The notes under the pieces were generated by a model that saw only the letters and a list, made by a program, of their open reading frames with translations, ran no database searches and was not told the DNA's origin. From contig JAJDUD010000042.1 in assembly GCA_022826825.1 (NCBI GenBank), positions 1 to 49,151 on the forward strand: 49,151 nucleotides of DNA, in the 5' to 3' direction. Below, in pieces: positions 1-7,612 of the stretch (positions within the stretch are counted from its first letter, which is position 1; each line of letters opens with the position of its first letter). Source of the stretch: Acidobacteriota bacterium (GTDB taxonomy: Bacteria > Acidobacteriota > Vicinamibacteria > Marinacidobacterales > Marinacidobacteraceae). Made by a program: the position numbers and the translations under genes.

Positions 1-64
1 GGCGAACCGGTCTCCTAGACACGGATGGCGTCCCCGCTGGCCCGCTGCGCCCGTCCGCGTGTCG

Positions 65-113
65 CGCCTCCCTCCGGTCGGCGTTGCGGGCGGGAGGCCG
101 GCGCTCCCAGGCG
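65..113. repeat. GC-rich intergenic repeat, copy 1
   Basis: A 49-bp block that matches positions 5406-5454 at 43 of 49 bases by eye. It lies just beyond the 3' end of the minus-strand gene at 126-623. It belongs to the hairpin repeat family also seen near 5.4, 30.5 and 43.1 kb. The rest of 1-125 shows no gene. Confidence 0.7.
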
Positions 114-125
114 TCCGCCTGACCC

Positions 126-623
126 TTACCGCACGCAGTCGGAGACGATGATGACGTCGTCGTCCTCGAGGTAGTTCACGGTGTAGGGGCATTGTCCCTG
201 GGAGTCCATGTCCTCGAACTTGCCGGTGCCGCCGACCCATTCGAACCCGCCGTCGCCGCCGCCCCCGACTTCGGCGTCACCTTCCTGCCGCCACGCCGTG
301 GTGTAGACCTCATCCCCGTCATCGTCCTCGAAGGCGCACTCGCTGTGGATGTCCAACTCCTCGGCCGACCGGGAAATGAAGATGGCGCAGGTGCCGTGCA
401 GCGTGGTGCCCGCGGGCATGGCGTTGCCCTCGGGGGCGTCGGTGACCCGCAGCACCCCGTGCAGCGATCCCGCGACGATGACCTTGCCCGGGTGCTGAAT
501 GGTCGTGTAGTCGCGCTTGCCGATCAGCACGAAGCTCATGGCCTCGGCCTCCTGGGCAAGGGCGGACCCGGCAGCAGCAACGCTGAACCCCAGCGTCGCA
601 CACAGCAGTCGCGTAACCGACAT
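126..623 (-). CDS. Small secreted protein of unknown function
   Basis: A 165-residue protein with a clear Sec signal peptide (hydrophobic stretch ending at ALAQ, about residue 24). The start is supported by an AAGGAGG ribosome site just upstream on the minus strand. The mature part has no recognised catalytic motif. It has an acidic run (EDDDGDE), a GGGGDGG linker and two cysteines near the C-terminus (GQCPY, SDCVR) that could form a disulfide. The GGTGKFEDMDSQG stretch loosely recalls small secreted beta-barrel proteins of the allene-oxide-cyclase-like kind, but this is too weak for a name. Probably periplasmic or extracellular. Confidence 0.75.
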   Translation of the reverse strand: MSVTRLLCATLGFSVAAAGSALAQEAEAMSFVLIGKRDYTTIQHPGKVIVAGSLHGVLRVTDAPEGNAMPAGTTLHGTCAIFISRSAEELDIHSECAFEDDDGDEVYTTAWRQEGDAEVGGGGDGGFEWVGGTGKFEDMDSQGQCPYTVNYLEDDDVIIVSDCVR

Positions 624-655
624 GGCAACCCTCCTTGGTAACCCCGTTGTGGAAG

Positions 656-1495
656 TCAGGAACCCAGATGTTCCCGGAAGAAGCGGACCGTGAGCGGCCA
701 GGCCTGCGAGGACGCCGTCAGGTTGCGTCCCTCGCGGCCGTCCTGGGCGCGCAGGAACCCGTGCCCGGCGCCGTCGAAGATCTCCACCTGGAACGACTTG
801 CCGAGTTCCTCCATCCGGTTCTGCGCCGGTGGAATCGTCTCGTTCACGCGTGCGTCGTCCTCACCGTAGAGGCCGAGTACCGGGGCCTCGACGGCGGCGA
901 GCGCCTCGTTTTCGGGGGACGTCCCGTAGTAGACGACCGCCGCGCCGAGTTCGGCATCGGCGGTGGCAAACGTGAAGCTCGTGCGGCCGCCCCAGCAGAA
1001 GCCGACCACGCCGTAGGAATCGCGGGCCGCGGGAAGCGCGGTGGCCCAGTCCGCCACCGCCTTCAGCCGGGTGTGCACCTCATCGCGGTCGAGCGCCCGG
1101 ATCAGGGCCCGCGCCCCGTCGCCATCCACCGAATCGGTCCGCCCCCCGTCCGGCCCCTTGCCGGTCAGCAGGTCGGGAGCGATCGCGATGAATCCCTGGG
1201 AAGCCATTTCGTCCGCCACCGCCCGAATCCAGTCGGTGAGGCCGAAAATCTCGTGAATGACCACGACCACCGGCGCGGTATCCGACCGTTCCGGATAGAC
1301 GATCCAGGACTCGACCGCATCCCCGCCGGGCGCGGGCACCGAGACCCACTCGCCGTGTCGGGGGGAGGAATTCAGCCGGTCCCGGGCGGTGTCGGCGGAC
1401 GCAGGAAGCAACTGGGCGTTCGCCAACCCGGCCACCGCGAAAACGGCGGCCAGCAGCACGGCGGCGAGGCGTGGAAGGGAGCGGGAGCGGCGCAT
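656..1495 (-). CDS. Dienelactone hydrolase family protein, exported
   Basis: An alpha/beta hydrolase of about 279 residues. The family triad is visible: Cys167 in GFCWGG, Asp213/214 in GEDDARV, His245 in GAGHGF, plus the supporting Glu82 in HEIFG. The start is placed at the Met before RRSRSLPRL because a signal peptide follows directly (hydrophobic run ending GLANA). A longer reading to 1579 would overlap ccmC and bury the signal peptide. A TATACT hexamer lies 6 nt upstream with no Shine-Dalgarno. The family hydrolyses dienelactones and related esters; the substrate here is unknown. Secreted members probably act on esters or lactones in the periplasm. Confidence 0.85.
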   Translation of the reverse strand: MRRSRSLPRLAAVLLAAVFAVAGLANAQLLPASADTARDRLNSSPRHGEWVSVPAPGGDAVESWIVYPERSDTAPVVVVIHEIFGLTDWIRAVADEMASQGFIAIAPDLLTGKGPDGGRTDSVDGDGARALIRALDRDEVHTRLKAVADWATALPAARDSYGVVGFCWGGRTSFTFATADAELGAAVVYYGTSPENEALAAVEAPVLGLYGEDDARVNETIPPAQNRMEELGKSFQVEIFDGAGHGFLRAQDGREGRNLTASSQAWPLTVRFFREHLGS

Positions 1496-1507
1496 TCGCC
1501 GAGTATA
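1496..1507 (-). promoter_or_regulatory. -10-like TATACT next to start codon
   Basis: On the minus strand TATACT (1502-1507) is followed by 6 nt and then the ATG of the hydrolase. No ribosome-binding site fits between them, so the transcript would be leaderless. No convincing -35 box was seen. Confidence 0.45.
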
Positions 1508-1541
1508 GTCCTGCCCGACCGAGCCGATCCGAAGCGTCCGA

Positions 1542-2276
1542 ATGAGCAGCGAAACACCCGGCAACCACCCGGGAGTCATGAACGCCAGCGCGCCGCAGCG
1601 TGGCGGCCGGTGGGCAATTCCGGCCGCCCTGGGCCTGGTGGCGTCCCTCTGGGCGGTCTTCTTCTACGCGCCCACCGAGCTCACGATGGGCGACCTCCAA
1701 CGGCTCTTCTACTTCCACATTGCATCGTGGTGGCTCGCCTTCGCCGCTTTTCTGCTCGTTGCCGGAGCGAGCATCGCCTGGCTCCGCACCCGGAATCGGC
1801 GCTACGACATGGCGGCGCTTGCGGCCGCCGAGATCGGCACGCTCTTCGCCACCACCGGACTCGCGATGGGGATCATCTGGGCGAAGCCGGCGTGGGGCAT
1901 CTGGTGGACGTGGGACGCCCGGCTGACCACGGCCTTCGTCCTCTGGCTGATCTACGTCGGCTATCTGCTGCTCCGGGGCTACGTGGACGACCCCACCCGG
2001 CGGGCGAACCTGGCCGCGGTGCTCGGGATTCTGGGCGGCGCCGACGTCCCGATCGTGTACTTCTCGATCCGCTGGTGGCGCACCCAGCATCCGGCGCCGG
2101 TGATCATGGGTGGACCGGACTCGGGGCTCCACCCCGACATGTGGGTCGCGCTGCTCATCTGCCTCGCCGCGTTCACGTTCCTCTTCATCTGGCTCTTCCA
2201 GTGGCGGACGGAATTGGAGCGTGAGGCGCGTTCGGTCGAAGCGCTTCGCCAGCGGCGCCTCGCGGAGGCGCCATGA
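1542..2276 (+). CDS. ccmC: Heme exporter protein CcmC
   Basis: A 244-residue integral membrane protein with about six transmembrane helices. It carries the tryptophan-rich heme-handling motif WGIWWTWDARLT, typical of CcmC/CcsA proteins, and flanking histidines in YFHIASWW and RTQHP that would serve as heme ligands. CcmC presents heme to CcmE during cytochrome c maturation in the inner membrane. A second Met at 1578 is preceded by GGGAG, so the true start could lie there. The downstream ccmD overlaps by ATGA. No ccmA, ccmB or ccmE is in the window; they may lie elsewhere, because this gene is at the head of the run. Confidence 0.93.
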   Translation: MSSETPGNHPGVMNASAPQRGGRWAIPAALGLVASLWAVFFYAPTELTMGDLQRLFYFHIASWWLAFAAFLLVAGASIAWLRTRNRRYDMAALAAAEIGTLFATTGLAMGIIWAKPAWGIWWTWDARLTTAFVLWLIYVGYLLLRGYVDDPTRRANLAAVLGILGGADVPIVYFSIRWWRTQHPAPVIMGGPDSGLHPDMWVALLICLAAFTFLFIWLFQWRTELEREARSVEALRQRRLAEAP

Positions 2277-2416
2277 ACGACTGGCTGTCCGCCGGTTACA
2301 CCGCTTTCTTCGTGCTGCTCGGGGCGTACGTGGTCCGGCTCGGGCTGCTCGAACGCCGCCTCCACCGTGAACGCGCGCGGCTCCTGGCAGACGAAGCCCG
2401 ATCGGAAGACCCGTGA
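2273..2416 (+). CDS. ccmD: CcmD-like small membrane protein
   Basis: A 47-residue ORF starting in an ATGA overlap with the ccmC stop and ending in a GTGA overlap with the next gene, so it is probably translationally coupled on both sides. It has one transmembrane helix (AFFVLLGAYVVRLGLL) followed by a strongly basic and charged tail (ERRLHRERARLLADEA). This is the classic CcmD layout. CcmD stabilises the CcmC/CcmE complex and releases holo-CcmE. Assignment rests on position, size and topology. Confidence 0.8.
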   Translation: MNDWLSAGYTAFFVLLGAYVVRLGLLERRLHRERARLLADEARSEDP

Positions 2417-3141
2417 GACGGCTCGACGGTGTCTCGGCGCTGATCACCGGCGCCTCCTCGGGAATCGGCCGCGGGCTCGCCCGCGTCTTCCTCCGGGAGG
2501 GGGGACGGGTGTTCCTCACCGCCCGCGGCGAGGGCCGTCTCCGCCAGACCGCCGACGAACTCGAAGCGGCGCACCCGGGGCGGATCGGCTTCGCCGCCTC
2601 GGACGTGGGGGACCCCGACTCCGCCGAAGGCATGACGCGCACCGCGCTCACCCGCTTCCCCGACCTCTCGGTCCTCGTCAACAACGCCTCCATCCTGGGA
2701 GTGCGGGCGCCCATCATCGAGCAGGATCCCAGGGTCTGGGAGGACACCCTGCGGATCAACACCGCGAGCCTCCTCTACGTGACGAAGCCGCTGCTTCCGG
2801 CCTTCCTCGAGCAGGAGACTGCCTCGATCATCAACGTCAGCTCGACCGTCGGCCGGATCGGCAAGCCCAACTGGGGGCCCTACGCGGTGTCCAAGTTCGG
2901 CCTCGAGGGGTTCACCCAGACGCTTGCCGCGGAACTCAAGAACACCGGAGTCCGCGTGAACAGCGTCAACCCGGGGGCGACCCGCACCCCGATGCGGGCA
3001 GCCGCCTACCCGGCGGAAGACCCGCTCACCCTGCCCACTCCCGAGGAGATCGCCGAGGTGTTCGTGCACCTCGCGTCGCCGGATGCAGCCGGCGTAACGG
3101 GCCAGGCGCTGAACGCCCGCGACTACCTCCGGACCGGGTAG
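2413..3141 (+). CDS. Short-chain dehydrogenase/reductase
   Basis: A 242-residue classical SDR. Visible motifs are the Rossmann loop TGASSGIG (about residues 13-20), NNAS in the core, the catalytic Ser in NVSSTVG and the YAVSK active site (Tyr/Lys), followed by the NPG turn. It starts at a GTG overlapping the ccmD stop. The family oxidises or reduces alcohols and carbonyls with NAD(P); the substrate cannot be read from sequence. The overlap with ccmD suggests co-transcription, though a functional link with heme export is not obvious. Confidence 0.92.
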   Translation: MRRLDGVSALITGASSGIGRGLARVFLREGGRVFLTARGEGRLRQTADELEAAHPGRIGFAASDVGDPDSAEGMTRTALTRFPDLSVLVNNASILGVRAPIIEQDPRVWEDTLRINTASLLYVTKPLLPAFLEQETASIINVSSTVGRIGKPNWGPYAVSKFGLEGFTQTLAAELKNTGVRVNSVNPGATRTPMRAAAYPAEDPLTLPTPEEIAEVFVHLASPDAAGVTGQALNARDYLRTG

Positions 3142-3151
3142 CTCCACCGCG

Positions 3152-4453
3152 ATGAACGCCGGCGAGCGCTTCGGAACCCGCTTCGGGACCGCGATGACGC
3201 TCATCGGGGTCGCCGTCGGTCTGGCGAACGTCTGGCGGTTCCCCTACATGGCGGGCCAGTACGGGGGCGGAGCGTTCGTCGCCATCTATGTCGCGTTCGT
3301 CCTGCTGCTCGGGGCTCCGGCGCTGATCGCCGAGTGGAGCCTGGGACGGCTGACGCGAGCGGGTCCCGGCGGCGCCTTCACCAGCATCGGAATGCCTGGC
3401 GGCCGCGTCATCGGCGGCCTGCTCTTCCTGACCGTGTTCATGGCCTGCTCCTACTACACGGTGGTGGTGGCCCAAGTCCTCTTCTACGCCGCACTCGGCG
3501 GCGTGGTGATGGAGCCCGAGGCCTTCTACGCCCGGAACTTCGGCGGCATGACGGGGCTGAATCTCAGCCTCACGGTGCTCGTGTTCGGGGCGATGGGCCT
3601 GGTGGCCGCCTTCGGGGTACGGCGCGGCGTCGAGCGTCTGTCACGGATCGCGATGCCACTCGTGGCGATCGGTCTGGTCGTGGTGGCCATCCGCTCGGTC
3701 ACGCTGCCGGGCGCCTCCGAGGGAGTCCGCTACCTCCTCTGGCCCGACCTCGGCAACGTGAGCGCCGAGACGTTCCTCGCCGCCCTCGGGCAGGCGTTCT
3801 TCAGCCTCTCGCTCGGGGGCACCTTCTTCCTCGCCTACGGCAGCTACCTGCCCTCGAACGCCAACCTGCGCCGGTTGTCCGGCACGACGATCTTCGGCGA
3901 TTCGGGCGCCGCCATCCTGGGCGGGCTCGCGGTGCTGCCCGCCGCCTTCGCCCTCGGAGTAGAGCCGGCTTCGGGTCCGCCGCTCGTCTTCTTCACCCTG
4001 CCCCGCGTCTTCGCCGCCATGCCCGGCGGCGAGTTCTTCGGCCCGGTCTTTTTCCTCGCCCTTTTCCTGGCCGCTTTCCTGTCGGCCCTCGCCGCCCTCG
4101 AAGTCATCGTCAACTCCGCGGTCCCCTGGACGGGCTGGAGCCGGCGGACGGTGGTCGGGGCGGCGGTCGCCCTCCAGATCCCACTGGCGCTGCCTTCCAT
4201 GGTCAGCGCCGACTACCTGGGCTGGAGCGACCTGATCTGGGGTTCGACCATGCAGCCCATCGGCTCGGCGCTCACCCTGATCGGCCTCGGGTTCTTCGTC
4301 TCGCGCGGCCGGGCGCTGGCCGAAGCGAGCCGGGGCTCGGCGAAGCCGCTCGGCGGGCTCTGGCTCTTCTGGATCCGCTGGGTGATCCCCGCGGCCATCG
4401 TGGTGGTGCTTTTCTGGGGCTGGAGCGGAACGCTGCGGGAGCTCTTCTCGTGA
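3152..4453 (+). CDS. Sodium-dependent transporter, NSS (SNF) family
   Basis: A 433-residue membrane protein with roughly 11-12 transmembrane helices. The N-terminus carries the hallmark NSS helix-1 motif GVAVGLANVWRFPY, with the unwound Na+/substrate-binding segment, followed by the GGGAF loop. Bacterial members (LeuT, Tyt1, MhsT) import amino acids with Na+. The start lies 10 nt after the SDR stop. The stop overlaps the next gene's GTG, so it belongs to the same operon. Substrate unknown; hydrophobic amino acids are typical of the family. Confidence 0.92.
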   Translation: MNAGERFGTRFGTAMTLIGVAVGLANVWRFPYMAGQYGGGAFVAIYVAFVLLLGAPALIAEWSLGRLTRAGPGGAFTSIGMPGGRVIGGLLFLTVFMACSYYTVVVAQVLFYAALGGVVMEPEAFYARNFGGMTGLNLSLTVLVFGAMGLVAAFGVRRGVERLSRIAMPLVAIGLVVVAIRSVTLPGASEGVRYLLWPDLGNVSAETFLAALGQAFFSLSLGGTFFLAYGSYLPSNANLRRLSGTTIFGDSGAAILGGLAVLPAAFALGVEPASGPPLVFFTLPRVFAAMPGGEFFGPVFFLALFLAAFLSALAALEVIVNSAVPWTGWSRRTVVGAAVALQIPLALPSMVSADYLGWSDLIWGSTMQPIGSALTLIGLGFFVSRGRALAEASRGSAKPLGGLWLFWIRWVIPAAIVVVLFWGWSGTLRELFS

Positions 4454-5373
4454 GCGGGGAGGGAACGCCCCTCCGCGTGCGGCATGGGCAACTCCACTTC
4501 TTCGTGCGGGAAACGTTGAAGCGCGTTCGGCTCGCTCCCGAACTGGCCTCCCAGACGGCCGACGCCATGGTGGCGGCCAACCTGGCGGGCGACGACGCCG
4601 ACGGAGTGGCGTGGCTGCCCGACCTGGCCCGGCAGCTTTCCACCCGGCACGTGAACACGGCGCCGGAAATGAAGCTGGTGGCCTCCTCGGGCGGGACGGC
4701 GGTGCTCGACGGCGACAACGGGCCGGGGCCCGCCGTCGCCCAGCGGGCGATGACCGAGGCCATCGGCGGCGCAAACCGGCACGGCGTCGGCAGCACCGCG
4801 GTGCGGCGCGGCAACCGTCTGGGCTCGGCGGGACACGCCGCGGCCCTGGCGCTCCCCCACCAGATGGCGGGCATCGCGATCGCCGGCGATCCGAAGCATC
4901 CAGACACCGGAGCCCCTCCCGCCGCGGCCCAGCCGGTTGCCCTCGGCATCGCCGTGCCGACCGCGGAGACCGCGGCGCCGCTCGTCCTGAATCTGCGCTT
5001 TCCGGACGGCGGCGACCGGGACCTGGCGCTCGCGCTGGCGCTCGAGTTCCTCGTCAGTCTCGGAGGCGCCGCGCTCCCGGCGGAATTCACCGCGGAGCCC
5101 CGGCCCGAACCCGTGCACGGCGGGACCGGACAGTTGTTTCTCGCCTTCCGGATCCGGGCGTTCGCACCCTGGGCCGGCTTCCGCAACCGCATGGTCGAGC
5201 GGCTCTCCCACCTCCGACGGGCCCGGATCGACTATCCCGGACAGGAAGCCGCCGCGATCGAGGAACAGCGCCGCACCCGGGGAGTCCTCCTCGACCTGCC
5301 GACAACGGACTCGCTGCGCCAACTCGCCTACCAGCTCGGCATGAACGAGATCTGGGACGGACTCGGAAAGTGA
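4450..5373 (+). CDS. Degenerate malate/L-lactate dehydrogenase (LDH2) family protein
   Basis: A 307-residue protein from a GTG that overlaps the transporter stop (GTGA). The overall fold signature resembles the LDH2/malate dehydrogenase family: an N-terminal helical region with L-x-G-x-D-x-x-G-V, then V-x-x-x-N-x-x-G, and a C-terminal NEIWDGL. However the family's conserved histidines are not there. The expected D-S-H-G reads D49-A50-D51-G52, and the expected N-H-F-G reads N122-R123-L124-G125. The usual GTNP nucleotide-site loop is also missing. It may be a pseudoenzyme or may have changed function. Alternative: a divergent family member misread through low similarity. Confidence 0.6.
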   Translation: MSGEGTPLRVRHGQLHFFVRETLKRVRLAPELASQTADAMVAANLAGDDADGVAWLPDLARQLSTRHVNTAPEMKLVASSGGTAVLDGDNGPGPAVAQRAMTEAIGGANRHGVGSTAVRRGNRLGSAGHAAALALPHQMAGIAIAGDPKHPDTGAPPAAAQPVALGIAVPTAETAAPLVLNLRFPDGGDRDLALALALEFLVSLGGAALPAEFTAEPRPEPVHGGTGQLFLAFRIRAFAPWAGFRNRMVERLSHLRRARIDYPGQEAAAIEEQRRTRGVLLDLPTTDSLRQLAYQLGMNEIWDGLGK

Positions 5374-5405
5374 GGGAGGTTTCGGGCACACCCGAGCGTG
5401 CGTTT

Positions 5406-5459
5406 CGCCTCCCTGCGGTCGGCGATGCCGGCCGGAGGCCGGCGCTCCAAGCCGTTTCG
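5406..5459. repeat. GC-rich intergenic repeat, copy 2
   Basis: Contains a perfect hairpin, GCCGGCC (5427-5433), loop GGA, GGCCGGC (5437-5443), then GCTCCAAGCCGTTTCG. It lies between the convergent ends of the genes at 4450-5373 and 5546-7612. Nearly the same as positions 65-113 and shares its core with 30527-30556 and 43087-43120. Confidence 0.75.
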
Positions 5460-5460
5460 T

Positions 5461-5478
5461 CGCCTACGCCCGTAGGCG
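5461..5478. terminator. Hairpin between convergent genes
   Basis: A perfect 8-bp stem, CGCCTACG / CGTAGGCG, with a 2-nt loop. No T-run follows, so a rho-independent role is uncertain. It could act on both converging transcripts. Confidence 0.4.
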
Positions 5479-5545
5479 TTCCCCGCCGCTCCGGCTACGC
5501 GGCAGGATAAGGGCGGGCCGTCGCGCCCGGCACGTCGCCTCCGCT

Positions 5546-7612
5546 TCAGCCGTGGATGAAGGCTGCCTTGGTCCGGGGGCCGTTCTCGATGAAGTTGCGG
5601 ACCCCGATCTTCCGGTCCTCGAGGGCGCAGCCTTCACCGAACAGGCGGATTTCGAGTTCGAGCCCGGCAGCGAGACCAGTGGCCGCGCCCTCGCGGACCG
5701 CCCGCTCGATCAGCGCGTCCACGGCGCGCGAAAGGTGTCCGATGTCCACCTCCGGCAGGTCGTCGGGAACGGGGACGGGACCGTTCGGAACCCGAGGCAA
5801 TGAGCTGTTGCCAGAGGCCGCGTCGGCGACCATCTGGACCGCCCGGTCCCGGAGGCGCTCGCCGGGGGCGAGTTCGCTGACGAGACCGAGTTCGAGCGCC
5901 TCCTGCGCGGAAACGGGCCGCCCGGTCCGCAGGATCTCCCAGGCCGCTTCCACGCCAATCAACCGCGGGAGCCGCTGGGTCCCGCCGGCGCCGGGGATGA
6001 TCCCCAGGTTCGGCTCCGGCTGCATCGCGAGCACCCTGAGTCCCTCCCTGCCGATCCGCGCGTGGCAGGCCATGGCGAGTTCGTTTCCGCCGCCGACCGC
6101 CATTCCGTTGAGGGCGCAGACGACGGGCTTCGGGAGGCCGGCAACGCGGTTCAGCACGTCGTGCGAGGCGCGCGACAGCCGCTCCCCGTCCTCCGTTCCC
6201 CCGATCCGCGCCAGCGTCCGCACGTCGGCGCCGGAAACGAACGCCTTTACCCCGAAGCCGGTGATCACCGCCCCGAGGACTCGGTCGTCGGCCGCCACTT
6301 CGGCGAGGTGGGCATCCAGCTCCCGGAAGACGTCCTCGTCGAGCGCGCCGAGCACTTCCGGACGGCGGATGGTCAGCACCGCCACCGCGCCCGGCCCCGC
6401 GAGAACGTCGCGCCGGCCCACCCGGGAGACCGGCCGGGAGGTCCATTCCGGAAGCTGACCGGAGAACCCGGCCGGGTCGAAGAAATCCGGCTCCCGCTCC
6501 CGGTAGGAGGCGAGGAGTTCCGAAACCCGGGCGGCTCCCAGCTTCCGCATGAGCCCGAAGGGATGCACCACGGCCAGGGCGAGATGGCACGCCATGTCCA
6601 GATCCGGCACCGTGATCGCGCCGTCCGCGGCGGTCCAGGCGGCCAGTCCCAGATACGCCGCGGTGATCCGTTCCTCGATCCGCGCCCGGCGGTCCTCGGG
6701 AACGGGCACCTCTTCACCGCGGGCGGGCACGTCCCACACCCGGCCGGTGGGTCCCTCCTCCGCCATCGCCTCCTCGAGCAGCCGCGGAACCCGGAACCAG
6801 GGGTGAAGACGCTCGTGCATCGCAGCAAAGCCCTCGTGGCTGATCGGGTTGCCGCCGGTCAGGTTCATGGCGGTGAACGGCCCGATCCCGAGCCGGAGCG
6901 CCCGGCGGGACACGTCGTCCACCTCCTTCGACGTCCCGAGCCCCTCCTCGACCGCGAGCGCCGCGGCGAGGAAGAGCCCCTCGAAGATCGGGTTCAGGGC
7001 GTGGCCGAACCGGCTCGCGACGGCCACCGGCACCTTGCCGATCTCCTCGTAGAAACCGAGCAGCCACGGCACGAGCCCGCGGGCGGGGGCGGCGGCGACG
7101 ATCTCCACGACCGGGTTGCGCTCCGCCGGAAAGAAGTAGTGCGCCACCGCCGCGCGGCCTGGCGCGGAGAGCTCGGCAAAGATGCGGGAGGGTTCGATGT
7201 GGGAAGAGTTCGAGAGAAGCACCGCCTCGGGACCGGCGAGTTCCTCGACCGACTGGAAGATGCGCCGCTTGATCGACAGGTCCTCGGACGCCGCCTCGAT
7301 GACCAGGTCCACCCCCGCGAGCCGCCCGTAGTCGCTCGTGAACAGGACGGTGTCCCGCATCCGGTCGGCCTGGGAACCCGAGAACGCGCCGGAGCGGACC
7401 CCCTTGTCGATCTTGCCGAACATCTTGTCGCGGCCGGACTCGAGCGCAGCCTCGGAAATGTCGAGAACGACCGTCTCGACCCCGCCGGGCGAGAGGGTCT
7501 TGACCAGGTGGAGGGCGATGTCGGGTCCGATCTGACCGGACCCGATGACCGCGGCGCGGCGGATGACCCGGCCGCGCCAGGGAAAGCTCCCTGGCGGAGT
7601 GTCCATCCTCAA
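5546..7612 (-). CDS. 3-hydroxyacyl-CoA dehydrogenase / enoyl-CoA hydratase fusion
   Basis: A 688-residue bifunctional beta-oxidation enzyme. The dehydrogenase comes first: NAD loop GSGQIG (about residues 24-29), catalytic His in HYFFPAERNP, then two C-terminal dehydrogenase domains to about residue 390. The crotonase follows: oxyanion GGGNEL with the catalytic Glu, and PEPNLGIIPGAGGTQRLPR with the second Glu. This order is the reverse of FadB/FadJ, and matches archaeal-type fusions such as the crotonyl-CoA hydratase/3-hydroxybutyryl-CoA dehydrogenase of Metallosphaera. The start is a TTG overlapping the upstream stop (TTGA); an ATG lies two codons further in. Confidence 0.93.
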   Translation of the reverse strand: MRMDTPPGSFPWRGRVIRRAAVIGSGQIGPDIALHLVKTLSPGGVETVVLDISEAALESGRDKMFGKIDKGVRSGAFSGSQADRMRDTVLFTSDYGRLAGVDLVIEAASEDLSIKRRIFQSVEELAGPEAVLLSNSSHIEPSRIFAELSAPGRAAVAHYFFPAERNPVVEIVAAAPARGLVPWLLGFYEEIGKVPVAVASRFGHALNPIFEGLFLAAALAVEEGLGTSKEVDDVSRRALRLGIGPFTAMNLTGGNPISHEGFAAMHERLHPWFRVPRLLEEAMAEEGPTGRVWDVPARGEEVPVPEDRRARIEERITAAYLGLAAWTAADGAITVPDLDMACHLALAVVHPFGLMRKLGAARVSELLASYREREPDFFDPAGFSGQLPEWTSRPVSRVGRRDVLAGPGAVAVLTIRRPEVLGALDEDVFRELDAHLAEVAADDRVLGAVITGFGVKAFVSGADVRTLARIGGTEDGERLSRASHDVLNRVAGLPKPVVCALNGMAVGGGNELAMACHARIGREGLRVLAMQPEPNLGIIPGAGGTQRLPRLIGVEAAWEILRTGRPVSAQEALELGLVSELAPGERLRDRAVQMVADAASGNSSLPRVPNGPVPVPDDLPEVDIGHLSRAVDALIERAVREGAATGLAAGLELEIRLFGEGCALEDRKIGVRNFIENGPRTKAAFIHG

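Noticed and set aside
635..2224. Long plus-strand open frame of 529 codons
   Set aside because: It crosses the opposite-strand hydrolase and the ccmC gene in another frame and is rich in Arg, Gly and Pro. It is a GC-driven shadow.
1080..2762. Long minus-strand open frame of 560 codons
   Set aside because: Lies opposite ccmC and the SDR gene, which carry clear motifs; its translation has no family pattern.
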